From Weissella confusa (GTDB lineage: Bacteria > Bacillota > Bacilli > Lactobacillales > Lactobacillaceae), in the NCBI GenBank assembly GCA_001436895.1, contig JQAY01000003.1, forward strand, positions 62,001 through 126,000: 64,000 nucleotides of DNA. The letters are read 5' to 3'. The notes under the pieces were generated by a model. The model worked only from the letters and a program-made list of their open reading frames with translations. It searched no databases and was not told where the DNA came from. Position numbers and translations under genes: made by a program. Shown one piece after another: positions 15,450 to 26,309 of this stretch (position 1 is the stretch's first letter; each line of letters starts with the position of its first letter).

Positions 15450-16550
15450 TTAATCGATAATACGCAATTCCTTTGATGAGTGCGTGAATGAATCAGCACC
15501 GGTCTCCGTCATGACAACTGAGTCTTCAATACGAATACCCAAGTCACCAGGAATGTAAATACCTGGCTCAATTGAGAACGCCATACCTGGTTGCAAAATC
15601 AAATCATTACCAGTGGCAATTTGAATTGATTCGTGGACTGATGAGCCGATACCGTGACCAAGACGGTGCACGAAGTACTCGCCGTAGCCAGCCTTTGTAA
15701 TAATATCACGCGCAATCGCATCCAACTCGCCGGCCGTCATACCAGGCTTTGCTTGTGATTGGGCAGCCAATCGTGCTTCCAAGACAACGTTGTAAACATC
15801 GCGTTGGTGATCTGAAACTGACTTGTAGGCAACTGTACGGGTGGCGTCTGAAACGTAACCGTCGTAAATCGTTCCCAAGTCGAACAACGCCAAATCGCCA
15901 GCCTTCAACAAAGTCGAACCTGTGTCACCGTGTGGTTCAGCTGCGTGCGCACCGAATTGAACCAACGTCTCAAATGACATCCCCACAACACCCATTGACT
16001 TCAAGTCGTATTCCAACTTGGCCATCACTTGAAGCTCTGACACACCTTCTTGCAAAGCCGCAAAGGCAAATTCGAATGCACGATCCGCATCATCACCAGC
16101 CTTGTGCATCTTAGCAATTTCATCTGGGGTCTTGATCAAGTGCATTTCAGTCATCAATGGTGACAAATCAGCCACAAACTTAGCTTCTGGTACAGCCGTT
16201 TCTAGCAAAGCAGCACGGTCCAACGTCATCTGCGCCTTTTCAACGGCCCACTTCGTTGCATGCGTCGTGTGTTGCTTGATGTAGTTGGCAATCATTTGAT
16301 AAGGTTGCTCGTGGTCTTGGTAACCATAAACAGGGTGCGTCCAACCGGCGCCCTTTACTGCCTCGACTTCTAGTGCTGGCGCAAAAATAAATGGCTCGTC
16401 TTGTGGAAAGACAAACAACGCCAAAACACGTTCGATTGGGTCAGATTCAAAGCCCGTCAAATAGGCAATTGAATGAAAATCTGAGAAGTAGGCGACATCC
16501 AATTCATTGTCGTTCAACCATGATTGGATTTTTGTAAGTTGTTCAGTCAT
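15450..16550 (-). CDS. pepQ: Xaa-Pro dipeptidase (prolidase, M24 family)
   Basis: 366 residues with GAGGGGA before the ATG. PepQ cleaves dipeptides with C-terminal proline in the cytoplasm, the last step of proline-peptide use from proteins such as casein. The N-terminal creatinase-like domain (1-125) precedes the pita-bread catalytic domain. The metal ligands are visible: two Asp in LFDLGTIYDGYVSDATRT, His in HRLGHGIGSSVHE, Glu in AFSIEPGIYIPG and Glu in IRIEDSVVMTE. Divergent placement from ccpA is conserved in lactobacilli, which supports pepQ rather than pepP. Confidence 0.95.
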   Translation of the reverse strand: MTEQLTKIQSWLNDNELDVAYFSDFHSIAYLTGFESDPIERVLALFVFPQDEPFIFAPALEVEAVKGAGWTHPVYGYQDHEQPYQMIANYIKQHTTHATKWAVEKAQMTLDRAALLETAVPEAKFVADLSPLMTEMHLIKTPDEIAKMHKAGDDADRAFEFAFAALQEGVSELQVMAKLEYDLKSMGVVGMSFETLVQFGAHAAEPHGDTGSTLLKAGDLALFDLGTIYDGYVSDATRTVAYKSVSDHQRDVYNVVLEARLAAQSQAKPGMTAGELDAIARDIITKAGYGEYFVHRLGHGIGSSVHESIQIATGNDLILQPGMAFSIEPGIYIPGDLGIRIEDSVVMTETGADSFTHSSKELRIID

Positions 16551-16700
16551 CTGAAATCCCCTCTTGTTTCACTTTTCTATCATTGTACACTCATTTTCAG
16601 AAAATGACGCAATACACCGATTATTTATGCTAAACTATTAACTTGTGATATATTGAATGTTCTCATGAAAACATTTTATGAAAGCATGATACAATAACCT

Positions 16701-16714
16701 TGTAACCGTTTGCA
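16701..16714 (+). promoter_or_regulatory. cre site in the pepQ-ccpA intergenic region
   Basis: TGTAACCGTTTGCA matches the CcpA operator consensus TGWAANCGNTNWCA at all but one position. It lies 6 bp after a TACAAT -10 candidate (16690-16695) that reads toward ccpA, so CcpA autoregulation, known in lactic acid bacteria, is likely. Confidence 0.65.
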
Positions 16715-16794
16715 GATATGCAACTTGGTTAATGACTGAAAAGTTATGAAAACGACAAAAATTCTGTATGAGAGATTTATAAAGGAGCATCAGC

Positions 16795-17799
16795 ATGGAA
16801 AAGCAGACCATCACGATTTATGACGTGGCCCGCGAAGCGAAAGTCTCAATGGCGACCGTTTCACGTGTTGTCAATGGCAATGCCAACGTTAAGCAAGAAA
16901 CGAAAGAAAAGGTTGAAGCCGTTATCGAACGACTTGGTTACCGTCCAAACGCCGTTGCCCGCGGTTTGGCATCACGTCGTACGACCACAATTGGTGTCGT
17001 GATTCCCGACGTCACAGACCACTACTTTGCCGAATTGGCTCGTGGAATCGATGACGTTGCTGCTATGTACCACTACCAAATTATCTTGGCTAACTCAGAT
17101 GAATCTGATACCAAGGAATTGCAAGTTTTGGAAAACCTATTGAGCAAGCAAGTTGACGGTATCATCTTCATGGGTAACTTGATTGATGATGATATTCGCA
17201 AGGAATTTGCTAAGGCCGATGTGCCTATCGTTTTGGCAGGCTCAGTTGATGACGTTACTGACCAACCTTCTGTAAACATTGACTACACAAGTGCCATCGG
17301 TGAAGCAACGACCAAGTTGTTGAAGAACGGCCACAAGCGTGTCGCCTTTGTGACGGGAAGCTTGGATCACGGCATCAACCGCGAGTACAAGCTTAAGGGT
17401 TATATGAACGCTTTGGCGGTTGCTGGTGTCGATTACGACGAATCACTTGTTATTCAAGGTGATTACGACTATCAATCAGGTTACCAAATGGCTGAAATGG
17501 TCCGTGACGCTAAGGCGACAGCCGCCGTTGTTGTTAACGACGAAATGGCTGCTGGTTTGTTGAACGCCATGACTGATGCTGGCGTTAAGATGCCTGAAGA
17601 CTTTGAATTGATTACTAACAACAACTCAAAGTTGGCTGTTATGACGCGTCCACAAATGTCTTCAATTACGCAACCCATCTACGACCTTGGTGCCGTTGCT
17701 ATGCGTATGTTGACGAAGTTGATGAACCGCGAAGAATTGGCTGTTAAGAACATCATCTTGCCACACGGTTACGTTGATCGCGATTCAACGAAGCAATAA
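16795..17799 (+). CDS. ccpA: catabolite control protein A
   Basis: 334 residues preceded by AAAGGAG. The LacI-type helix-turn-helix occupies residues 7-60 (TIYDVAREAKVSMATVSRVV, then the hinge helix around NAVARGLAS), followed by a periplasmic-binding-protein-like core. CcpA with HPr-Ser-P represses or activates carbon genes at cre sites. The gene sits back to back with pepQ, as in Lactobacillus, and has its own promoter region with a cre site. Several cre matches elsewhere in this window are likely targets. Confidence 0.96.
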   Translation: MEKQTITIYDVAREAKVSMATVSRVVNGNANVKQETKEKVEAVIERLGYRPNAVARGLASRRTTTIGVVIPDVTDHYFAELARGIDDVAAMYHYQIILANSDESDTKELQVLENLLSKQVDGIIFMGNLIDDDIRKEFAKADVPIVLAGSVDDVTDQPSVNIDYTSAIGEATTKLLKNGHKRVAFVTGSLDHGINREYKLKGYMNALAVAGVDYDESLVIQGDYDYQSGYQMAEMVRDAKATAAVVVNDEMAAGLLNAMTDAGVKMPEDFELITNNNSKLAVMTRPQMSSITQPIYDLGAVAMRMLTKLMNREELAVKNIILPHGYVDRDSTKQ

Positions 17800-17806
17800 T
17801 GACTAC

Positions 17807-17843
17807 AAAAAAGAGGAACGACTTAACGGTCGTTCCTCTTTTT
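17807..17843. terminator. bidirectional terminator of ccpA and the YtxH gene
   Basis: AAAAAGAGGAACGAC / GTCGTTCCTCTTTTT, perfect stem with a 6-base loop, between convergent genes. Confidence 0.9.
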
Positions 17844-17851
17844 ACATATTA

Positions 17852-18481
17852 TTAAGCTTCTTCTGACAAGCCCTTCTTGTTCGTCTCAGACAAACCACCC
17901 TCGGGTTCCAAAACTTCAGCCGTTACTTGCTTTGCTTCTTCAACCGCAACTGGTTCTTCCAAGTCTTCAAATGCTTCTGACAATGAAGGTGCTGTTGGAT
18001 CCAAAACGATATCAATGTCTTCATCCTCAAGTTCAGGTGCAACCTTGGCACGAACTTGATCCTTCACTTCGCTTGCCTTTGACTTTGCTTGGTCAGCCAA
18101 GTCTTGTGCTTGGGCCTTCAAATCATCAGCCTTAGCACGCAATCCTGCCGTCTTTTCGTCGGCTTGAGCCTTAAGTTCATCGGCCTTCGCACGCAAGCCA
18201 GCCGTCTTCTCATCAGCTTGCGCCTTCAAGTCAGCGACCTTACCGTCCAAGCCCTTTTCGGCTACGAAATCGTCTGCGCGATCACGAACAGATGCCACCG
18301 CATCCGTTGCTGCATATGTGTAATCAACTGCCTTGTCGCGAACATCAACAACGATGTCGTCAACCTTAGCCTTCAACTTTTCTTGTTCTGCTGGTGACAA
18401 GCTCTTGAAGTAGGCGTATCCAGCCGCAGCTGCTACACCACTAAACAACAATCCTGCCAAAAATCCTTTTCCCTTAGACAT
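17852..18481 (-). CDS. YtxH-domain membrane-associated protein with 17-residue helical repeats
   Basis: 209 residues, with AGGAGGG before the ATG. Residues 6-27 form one membrane helix (FLAGLLFSGVAAAAGYAYF), typical of YtxH (DUF1269-like stress envelope proteins). A long charged helix follows, containing a tandem 17-residue repeat LKAQADEKTAGLRAKAD (two near-exact copies plus partial ones, DNA period 51 bp, about 18121-18232). The C-terminal 60 residues are acidic. It follows a DUF948 gene by 28 bp; this pair next to ccpA is a common Lactobacillales arrangement. A role in envelope or stress physiology is inferred only. Confidence 0.85.
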   Translation of the reverse strand: MSKGKGFLAGLLFSGVAAAAGYAYFKSLSPAEQEKLKAKVDDIVVDVRDKAVDYTYAATDAVASVRDRADDFVAEKGLDGKVADLKAQADEKTAGLRAKADELKAQADEKTAGLRAKADDLKAQAQDLADQAKSKASEVKDQVRAKVAPELEDEDIDIVLDPTAPSLSEAFEDLEEPVAVEEAKQVTAEVLEPEGGLSETNKKGLSEEA

Positions 18482-18509
18482 GGTTAATACCCTCCTGGTT
18501 TATATCCGA

Positions 18510-18899
18510 TTACTTTGTCGTTGATGATTGTGCTTTGCGCGCCTTGCGGAATCCATTAACCGCTGAGAACGCTGATGCAACACCAGCCCCACGTGAAGCA
18601 GCCGTTGACTTAACCTTCCCCGTCAAGTTGTGCGTTGCCGCGTTCAACTCAGACACAGATGTCCCCAAATCTGCCACCGCTTGGAAAGCTGGATCAATTG
18701 TCGCTACCTTGCCATTAACATCGTTCAACAATGTATTTGCGTTAGCTAAAATGTCGTTTGCCTCACGTGCAATGATGTCCACATCACGCGTAATGACCTC
18801 CAAAGTTCGTGTCAATCGAACCAAAAATAGCCCAATAAACAAGACCAACAACAATACCGCCACCGCAATGATAATCAACGCGATTTGACCTGCTGTCAT
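18510..18899 (-). CDS. DUF948-family membrane protein
   Basis: 129 residues after TTGGAGGAATAACT. One N-terminal membrane helix (IALIIIAVAVLLLVLFIGLFL) is followed by a helical region with the DUF948 pattern (TRTLEVITRDVDIIAREAN, LLNDVNGKVATIDPAFQAVADLG) and a basic tail. DUF948 proteins are general-stress-type envelope proteins of unknown mechanism. It is the first gene of a two-gene operon with the YtxH protein. Confidence 0.88.
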   Translation of the reverse strand: MTAGQIALIIIAVAVLLLVLFIGLFLVRLTRTLEVITRDVDIIAREANDILANANTLLNDVNGKVATIDPAFQAVADLGTSVSELNAATHNLTGKVKSTAASRGAGVASAFSAVNGFRKARKAQSSTTK

Positions 18900-18930
18900 A
18901 GTTATTCCTCCAAGTTCCTTTATAGGTCTT

Positions 18931-18959
18931 ATTCTAACTGTTTAAGCGCTTCCTTTCAA
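18931..18959 (-). promoter_or_regulatory. promoter of the DUF948-YtxH operon with a cre-like core in the spacer
   Basis: On the minus strand: TTGAAA (18954-18959), 17-bp spacer, TAGAAT (18931-18936). The spacer holds the palindrome AAGCGCTT. The 14-mer at 18941-18954 matches the cre consensus at 11 of 14 positions, so CcpA control is possible but the match is weak. Confidence 0.65.
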
Positions 18960-19096
18960 TGAAAGTGATTTTAATGATATACGGCTGTATTATGTATGAA
19001 TTACGCTTCTCATCAAAATGTTTCATATTTTGTTCATAGACTCTGTCGTAAACGGCATAAAAACGTTACAAACGGGTTAAAAACACGCAAAAAACA

Positions 19097-19125
19097 TTGA
19101 ACTGAACGCATTTTTTTGATAAATT
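19097..19125 (+). promoter_or_regulatory. likely promoter of glpF
   Basis: TTGAAC, 17-bp spacer, TAAATT, giving a leader of about 80 nt before the glpF ATG. Confidence 0.55.
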
Positions 19126-19209
19126 GATAAGCGTTCGTTTGTGCACAGAAATGTGCAAACATTTGTTCTGGTTAAACAGTTAAAAATTATTTTCACATTT
19201 GGAGGAATT

Positions 19210-19929
19210 ATGGACCACTCATTAGTCGTACGTTTGTTCGCCGAGTTTTTCGGAACAGCGTTCTTGGTTTTGTTGGGTAATGGATCAGTTGCCAATACCG
19301 AGTTGAAGAACACAAAGGGAGCTGAAACTGGTTGGTTGAACATCGCCGTTGGTTACGGAGCCGGTGTTGCTATCCCAGCTATGGCTTTCGGAGCTTTCTC
19401 AGCTCAAATCAACCCTGCCTTTACGTTGGCCTTGGCCGTTGTTGGTGACTTCCCATGGTCAGAGGTTTTGCCTTACATCATCGCTCAAATTTTGGGTGCT
19501 ATGTTCGGTCAACTTTTGGTTGTCGCTGCCTACAAGCCATACTTTGATTTGACGACAAACGTTGATGCGGTCTTCGCCCCATTCTCAACGACTGACGCTG
19601 CTAACTCATGCTTCAACGGTTTCATCAACGAATTTGTTGGAACATTTGTTTTGGTCTTCGCCGCTTTGGGAATTACGTCATCAGCTGAATACAAGGGTAT
19701 TGCCGGTTTGGCATTGGGTGTCCTTGTTGCAACGTTGGTTACATCATTGGGTGGTGCAACCGGTCCTGGTTTGAACCCTGCGCGTGACTTCGGTCCACGT
19801 TTGGTCCACGCCTTGTTGCCATTGAAGTTTAAGGGATCATCACACTGGGAGTACGCATGGGTTGCCGTTTTGGCACCTATCGCCGGTGGTATCGTCGCCT
19901 CAACTTTGTGGTGGACATTGTTTAAGTAA
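19210..19929 (+). CDS. glpF: glycerol uptake facilitator (aquaglyceroporin)
   Basis: 239 residues starting at ATG 19210 with GGAGGAATT directly upstream; the frame extends 23 codons further without a ribosome site. It is an MIP-family channel with six helices and two half-helices carrying NPA motifs: INPAFTLALA near residue 66 and GLNPARDFGPR near residue 190. The Asp after the second NPAR is the usual glycerol-facilitator signature, so glycerol or small-solute passage is more likely than water only. Glycerol kinase lies 20 kb away on the other strand, so the two are not an operon here. Confidence 0.92.
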   Translation: MDHSLVVRLFAEFFGTAFLVLLGNGSVANTELKNTKGAETGWLNIAVGYGAGVAIPAMAFGAFSAQINPAFTLALAVVGDFPWSEVLPYIIAQILGAMFGQLLVVAAYKPYFDLTTNVDAVFAPFSTTDAANSCFNGFINEFVGTFVLVFAALGITSSAEYKGIAGLALGVLVATLVTSLGGATGPGLNPARDFGPRLVHALLPLKFKGSSHWEYAWVAVLAPIAGGIVASTLWWTLFK

Positions 19930-19941
19930 GAACAGTAAATT

Positions 19942-19980
19942 AAAAGACGCTGACTTCAGAATTTGAAGTCAGCGTCTTTT
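19942..19980. terminator. bidirectional terminator of glpF and pepF
   Basis: AAAAGACGCTGACTTCA / TGAAGTCAGCGTCTTTT, perfect 17-bp stem between convergent genes. Confidence 0.9.
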
Positions 19981-19995
19981 TTATAGCAATTTACT

Positions 19996-21804
19996 TTAGG
20001 CCAATTCGTTAACAAGTGCTTCGAACTCGTTCAAACGTTCCTCGAAGACCTTGAATGTGTCTTGTAGGTAGTCTGGCTTGGTCATATCCAAACCAGCCTT
20101 CTTCATCACATCAATTGGGAATGCTGATGAACCAGCTTGCAAGTATTCCTTGTAAGCTGCCACGGCCGGCTCACCTTCAGTCAAAATCTTGTCTGCCATT
20201 GCGGTTGCAGCTGCAAAGCCTGTTGCATATTGGAAGACGTAGAAGTTGTAGTAGAAGTGTGGAATACGCTCCCATTCGTGCGCGATTTCTTCATCAAACG
20301 TCAATTCTGGACCATAGTAACGACGGTTCATCTCACCATACGCTTCATCCAAAACGTCAGCCGTCAAAGGCGTACCCTCAGCATCCGTTACGTGCATCCA
20401 TTGCTCAAATTCAGCAAATTGCGTTTGACGGAAGACCGTGCCCTTAACGCCATCCAAGTATTGGTTCAAGATATAAGCACGGAGCTTCTTGTCATCAACC
20501 GTCTTCAACAAGTAATCCGTCAACAAGTTCTCGTTCGTCGTTGAGGCAATCTCAGCCAAGAAAATTGGGTAGTCACCATAGTGATATGGTTGGTTTTGAC
20601 GCGTGTAATATGAGTGCACTGAGTGACCCATTTCGTGAACCAGCGTGCTCAAGTTATTCAAGTTATCCACCCAGTTCAACAAAATGAATGGGTTTGTGTC
20701 ATATGATCCACCTGAATAAGCACCTGAACGCTTACCCTTGTTTTCAATGACATCAATCCAACGACTATCAAAGGCCTTGTTCACGATATCAAGATAATCA
20801 TCCCCCAAAGGTGCCAACGCCTGCAATGCTTCAGCCTTGGCTGATTCATAATCGATATCATAATCTGGTTCACCCAAAATTGGCGTGTAAAGATCGTATG
20901 AGTGCAACTCATCCAAGCCTAACAACTTCTTACGCAAACCAACATAACGGTGGAGCAATGGCAATGCCTTGTTCACTTCCGCAACCAACGTATCGTAAAC
21001 AACTTCAGGCACGTGGTTACCAGCCAACGCAGCTTCACGCGCATTGTCGTAGTGGTGCGCAGCCGCCATAAAGTTTTGTCCCTTAACATGGTTACCAATC
21101 AATGAGGCAAACGTGTTCTCCAAAGCCATGTATGACTTGTAGAACGTTTGGAAAGCATTCTTGCGGATTTCAGGATTCGTTGACTCCAACAAACGTGAGT
21201 AAACACCATTAGACAACGTTTCCATTTCACCGTTTTCATTTTCAACGGCTTCAAATGAAATATCAGCGTTGTCCAACACACCAAATGTACGTTGTGATGC
21301 CCCAAAGACATCACCCGCGGCTGCCAAAAGTGACTCTTGCTCAGTTGGCAAGACGTGACCTTGTTGCGTCAAAATGCTATCAAAGTAGTGCTTGTAGTCT
21401 TGTAGCTTAGGCTCAGCTGCAAAGAATTCTGACAACTCTTCTTCTGACAAGCTCAAAACGGCTGGGTCAAAGAAGGCAATCGCAGCTGACACACGAGCAG
21501 CCAAAGACTCGGCCATGTTGTTCAAACCTTGGTAGTAAGTGTTAGCCGTGTCTTGATCAGACTTCATTGAGGCATATACATACAACTTTTCCAAATCTTG
21601 CATCAAGCCTAGGCCGTATTGCAAAGCGTTGTACAAATCCGTTGCAGAATTCGTCACACTTGCTGCAAAGAACTCAGCTGATTCAAGACGGTCTTCCAAA
21701 TCCGCGAAGGCATCTTCCCACGCTTCGTCAGAGGCAAAGATGGTTGATAGATCCCAAGTCATTGACTCAGGCAACTCTTCGCGCAATGGTAATTCTTTTG
21801 CCAT
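19996..21804 (-). CDS. pepF: oligoendopeptidase F (M3B zinc metallopeptidase)
   Basis: 602 residues from ATG 21802-21804 with GAGG nine bases upstream; an ATG at 21819 overlaps that ribosome site and is rejected. The catalytic zinc motif LVHEMGHSVHSYY lies near residue 385, with the downstream Glu in LAEIASTTNENLL as third ligand. PepF cleaves 7-17-residue peptides in the cytoplasm. It follows coiA by 80 bp on the same strand, a pairing also known in streptococci and lactobacilli. Confidence 0.94.
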   Translation of the reverse strand: MAKELPLREELPESMTWDLSTIFASDEAWEDAFADLEDRLESAEFFAASVTNSATDLYNALQYGLGLMQDLEKLYVYASMKSDQDTANTYYQGLNNMAESLAARVSAAIAFFDPAVLSLSEEELSEFFAAEPKLQDYKHYFDSILTQQGHVLPTEQESLLAAAGDVFGASQRTFGVLDNADISFEAVENENGEMETLSNGVYSRLLESTNPEIRKNAFQTFYKSYMALENTFASLIGNHVKGQNFMAAAHHYDNAREAALAGNHVPEVVYDTLVAEVNKALPLLHRYVGLRKKLLGLDELHSYDLYTPILGEPDYDIDYESAKAEALQALAPLGDDYLDIVNKAFDSRWIDVIENKGKRSGAYSGGSYDTNPFILLNWVDNLNNLSTLVHEMGHSVHSYYTRQNQPYHYGDYPIFLAEIASTTNENLLTDYLLKTVDDKKLRAYILNQYLDGVKGTVFRQTQFAEFEQWMHVTDAEGTPLTADVLDEAYGEMNRRYYGPELTFDEEIAHEWERIPHFYYNFYVFQYATGFAAATAMADKILTEGEPAVAAYKEYLQAGSSAFPIDVMKKAGLDMTKPDYLQDTFKVFEERLNEFEALVNELA

Positions 21805-21884
21805 AATAGCTAACCTCATTTCAAGTTTATTATAGTTGTTATTCTACACTTTGGGTTCCGAAGTTGCACGTGGTAACGGAGATG

Positions 21885-22895
21885 CTAATCTAACACGGCC
21901 AATTTATGCTGATAATCCGGGTACCATTCTGTTACTCGCTTCAGCCAAACCATGTCATCACGTTGCATAATCACGTTTGTCGCGCCCCATTCCGCCAACA
22001 ATCGATCCAGCCACAGCACAATCGCATCATCTTGTTGCGTCGCACCAAATTCAAACCAGACTTGCTTGGATAACACCTCATGCAATCGCGTCTTAGTCTG
22101 TGGCCCATCCTCTAGTGCCAGCAAAACCGCCAATGATAACTCCCATTGCGCTGTGCGGGCACCGCCTGGCATTGCCTTAAGTCGATGGCAAACCCAAGGC
22201 ATGCCGACCAAACTTCTGCCTAACCGATACAAGCGTTTCTGCCACCGACGACTCACCTCCGAGCGTTGCGTCACCAATTGTTGTAATTTCAATAGCTGTC
22301 GATGCGCATCGCCCGCATCATGCGCGTTTACGCGATTGCGACAATCAAGGCGCCACCATTCCCGCCATTCAACCCGGTTCCCTTTAGCATGCCAAAACGC
22401 CACTTGTAACCGTCCACCACGAATCCGTGCGAACTTCGCCCAAGTGGCTTGTTGCAACTTTTTCTGTTGATAAGTGGGACCTAGCACCCAAACGACATCC
22501 ATCCCCAACGACTCAAACCCACGCGTTCGTTCTGATACGCGCTGGGCTGTTATTGGTGCACATTGAAATTCAACCGCAATTTTCACATTGTCAAACGTCA
22601 CCACCAAGTCTGGTCGCTGCTTGATTTCCGGTAGCCAAACTTCTAGTTCAACAGTGCCACCGATACTTTCAAAAAAATCAGCTAGTTGTAGTTTTCCCAA
22701 TAAATGATCACTCGATTCACCCTCAGCCAGGGATTGGCAATCCCGCAACGTCACGTGTGAAAAATGGGGTGTATTAATTGTTCCCTGCTTTACCTGAACC
22801 TCACCTTCACAACCAGGACAAACATAAACCGTCGTCTTTACCGCTACGTCAGCTTTCACTAAATCCACCGATTCTTTTTTCTTCGCTATAAACAT
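21885..22895 (-). CDS. coiA: competence protein CoiA
   Basis: 336 residues starting at ATG 22893-22895, seven bases after AGGAGG; the open frame extends 16 codons further without support. CoiA is needed for recombination of incoming DNA during transformation in streptococci. Seen here are a CxxC pair (VCPGCEGEV, about residues 26-33) and a PD-(D/E)xK nuclease core (RPDLVVTFDNVKIAVEFQC, about residues 95-115). The C-terminal part is rich in Trp and Arg. I saw no obvious competence (ComX) box upstream. It is first in a coiA-pepF unit after the EIIC terminator. Confidence 0.88.
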   Translation of the reverse strand: MFIAKKKESVDLVKADVAVKTTVYVCPGCEGEVQVKQGTINTPHFSHVTLRDCQSLAEGESSDHLLGKLQLADFFESIGGTVELEVWLPEIKQRPDLVVTFDNVKIAVEFQCAPITAQRVSERTRGFESLGMDVVWVLGPTYQQKKLQQATWAKFARIRGGRLQVAFWHAKGNRVEWREWWRLDCRNRVNAHDAGDAHRQLLKLQQLVTQRSEVSRRWQKRLYRLGRSLVGMPWVCHRLKAMPGGARTAQWELSLAVLLALEDGPQTKTRLHEVLSKQVWFEFGATQQDDAIVLWLDRLLAEWGATNVIMQRDDMVWLKRVTEWYPDYQHKLAVLD

Positions 22896-22960
22896 GTACA
22901 CCCCTCCTGATAATAAAGAGTTGTGGCATCCCGGATTTTCCAATTTAATTTTGCAAAAGA

Positions 22961-22996
22961 AAAAGACTTATAAGTCATCTGACCTATAAGTCTTAA
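22961..22996 (-). terminator. terminator of the beta-glucoside operon
   Basis: AAGACTTATAAGTCA / TGACCTATAAGTCTT with one wobble pair, followed on the minus strand by TTTTTCTTTT. It separates celB from coiA. Confidence 0.75.
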
Positions 22997-23012
22997 TTCT
23001 TAATCAACTTGA

Positions 23013-24374
23013 TTAGTTAGTTGCTTCTTCCAACTTTTCAATGTCTTCAGCTGATGGCTGAGCATCACCTTGCTCTTCAGCAAGCAAGACCTTGTCGTAC
23101 TTACGAGCGAATGGCAAGTAAGTAAATCCAGTCATCACAAGCATCAAAGCTTGCCACAAAGCACCTTGCCATCCACCAACGATCAAACCAGAGATAATGG
23201 CTGGCGTCGTCCAAGGAACATACATTCCGTTAAATGGTGGGATGATACCGAAGTAAATTGCAAAGTAAGTAGCGAATCCTGAGATAAGCGGCGTCAAGAC
23301 AAATGGTACGGCTAGCAATGGGTTCAAAACCAATGGCAAACCGAACAAAATTGGCTCGTTGATGTTGAACAAAGCAGGAACGATTTCCAACTTACCCAAC
23401 GTCTTCATTTGAACTGACTTGGCGCGTACCAACATGAACACAACCAAACCAATCGTCATACCTGAACCAGTTACCGTGATAAATTGGTCCATGAAGGCTT
23501 GCGTAACGATGTGACCACCGTTCTCCAACGTCAACTTTCCAGCCTTGTACAAAGCCAAGTTGTCGGCGTTGTTAGCCAATAGCAATGGCGTCATGATACC
23601 ACCAACGATGGTTGCACCGTGGACACCGAAGAACCACAAGAACACTGGCAAGAAGGCAACAACTACGACACCCAAAGGTCCGTCAGTTGCGTGTTGCAAA
23701 GGCGTTTGAATCGTCGTGTAAATCCACTCTACCAAAGTAGTGTTGAATCCCAACTTGAAGATTCCGTAAACAGCAGTTGCAATTGTTACGATAGCAGCAC
23801 CTGGCAACAAAGCCGTAAATGATGCTGCAACGTTTGCTGGCACTTGTTCAGGCAACTTGATAGTGAAGCCCTTCTTCATAAACCATGAGTAACCCCAACC
23901 AACAAGCAAACCAACGATGATGGCAACGATCATCCCCTTACCACCAAGCCAGGCCTTGTCGATAACACCTGACACTTGCCAAGCAGTTGACGTCTTGTCT
24001 GGGTCAGCAATGTTCGTTACTGACTTAATTGTGTCTGGTTGCAACAAGATGTCGACAACAACGGCCAACAAACCGGCTGACACACCTTCGTATCCTTCAT
24101 CACGTACCCATGAGTAGGCGATTCCAAATACGGCAAACAAAGCCATGATTCCAAATGATGCGTTGTTTGCTTGCAAGAAGATAGGTCCTAGACCAATCTT
24201 ATCCAAGTAATCTGCGATTGGTTGATATGGGAATTGTCCCAAAATCAAGAAAATAGCTCCAATAACGATGAATGGAATTGGGTAAAGCATACCATTCTTA
24301 ATCGCTGTAACCGCCTTCGTGTTAACGAACTTCATTACCGGCGGCAACAACTTTTCATTAATAAATGTATTCAT
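23013..24374 (-). CDS. celB: PTS system, cellobiose/lichenan-family EIIC permease
   Basis: 453 residues with GAGGAT upstream. The protein is an integral membrane EIIC of the lactose/cellobiose (Lac) PTS family: about ten hydrophobic segments, the family signature around FNINEPILFGLPLVLNP (about residue 340) that contributes to sugar binding, and the early NGMLYPIPFIVIGAIFL. No EIIA or EIIB domain is fused; these are separate genes upstream in the same operon. It is the last of five genes. The exact sugar (cellobiose, gentiobiose, salicin) cannot be read from sequence. Confidence 0.92.
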   Translation of the reverse strand: MNTFINEKLLPPVMKFVNTKAVTAIKNGMLYPIPFIVIGAIFLILGQFPYQPIADYLDKIGLGPIFLQANNASFGIMALFAVFGIAYSWVRDEGYEGVSAGLLAVVVDILLQPDTIKSVTNIADPDKTSTAWQVSGVIDKAWLGGKGMIVAIIVGLLVGWGYSWFMKKGFTIKLPEQVPANVAASFTALLPGAAIVTIATAVYGIFKLGFNTTLVEWIYTTIQTPLQHATDGPLGVVVVAFLPVFLWFFGVHGATIVGGIMTPLLLANNADNLALYKAGKLTLENGGHIVTQAFMDQFITVTGSGMTIGLVVFMLVRAKSVQMKTLGKLEIVPALFNINEPILFGLPLVLNPLLAVPFVLTPLISGFATYFAIYFGIIPPFNGMYVPWTTPAIISGLIVGGWQGALWQALMLVMTGFTYLPFARKYDKVLLAEEQGDAQPSAEDIEKLEEATN

Positions 24375-24448
24375 GTTGTTATCCTCATTCTATGAATAAT
24401 ATAGTTAAATTTTTAAAACCGATAGTTAACACCAATCCTCTTTTAGAA

Positions 24449-26226
<1,778 letters not shown>

Positions 26227-26309
26227 AATTATTCCCCCATATACCAATGACTGACTGGCCATTACGCTACCAGTCAGTCAAACCGTCATTTGTTACTGCT
26301 CAAATCGTG

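Larger units (their letters stand above)
18900..19209. other. divergent intergenic region between DUF948 gene and glpF
   Basis: Holds the two divergent promoters described separately and, in the glpF leader, a short perfect hairpin AAATGT-GCAA-ACATTT (19149-19164). No gene is visible here. The longer open frame reading into glpF from 19141 lacks a ribosome site. Confidence 0.6.
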
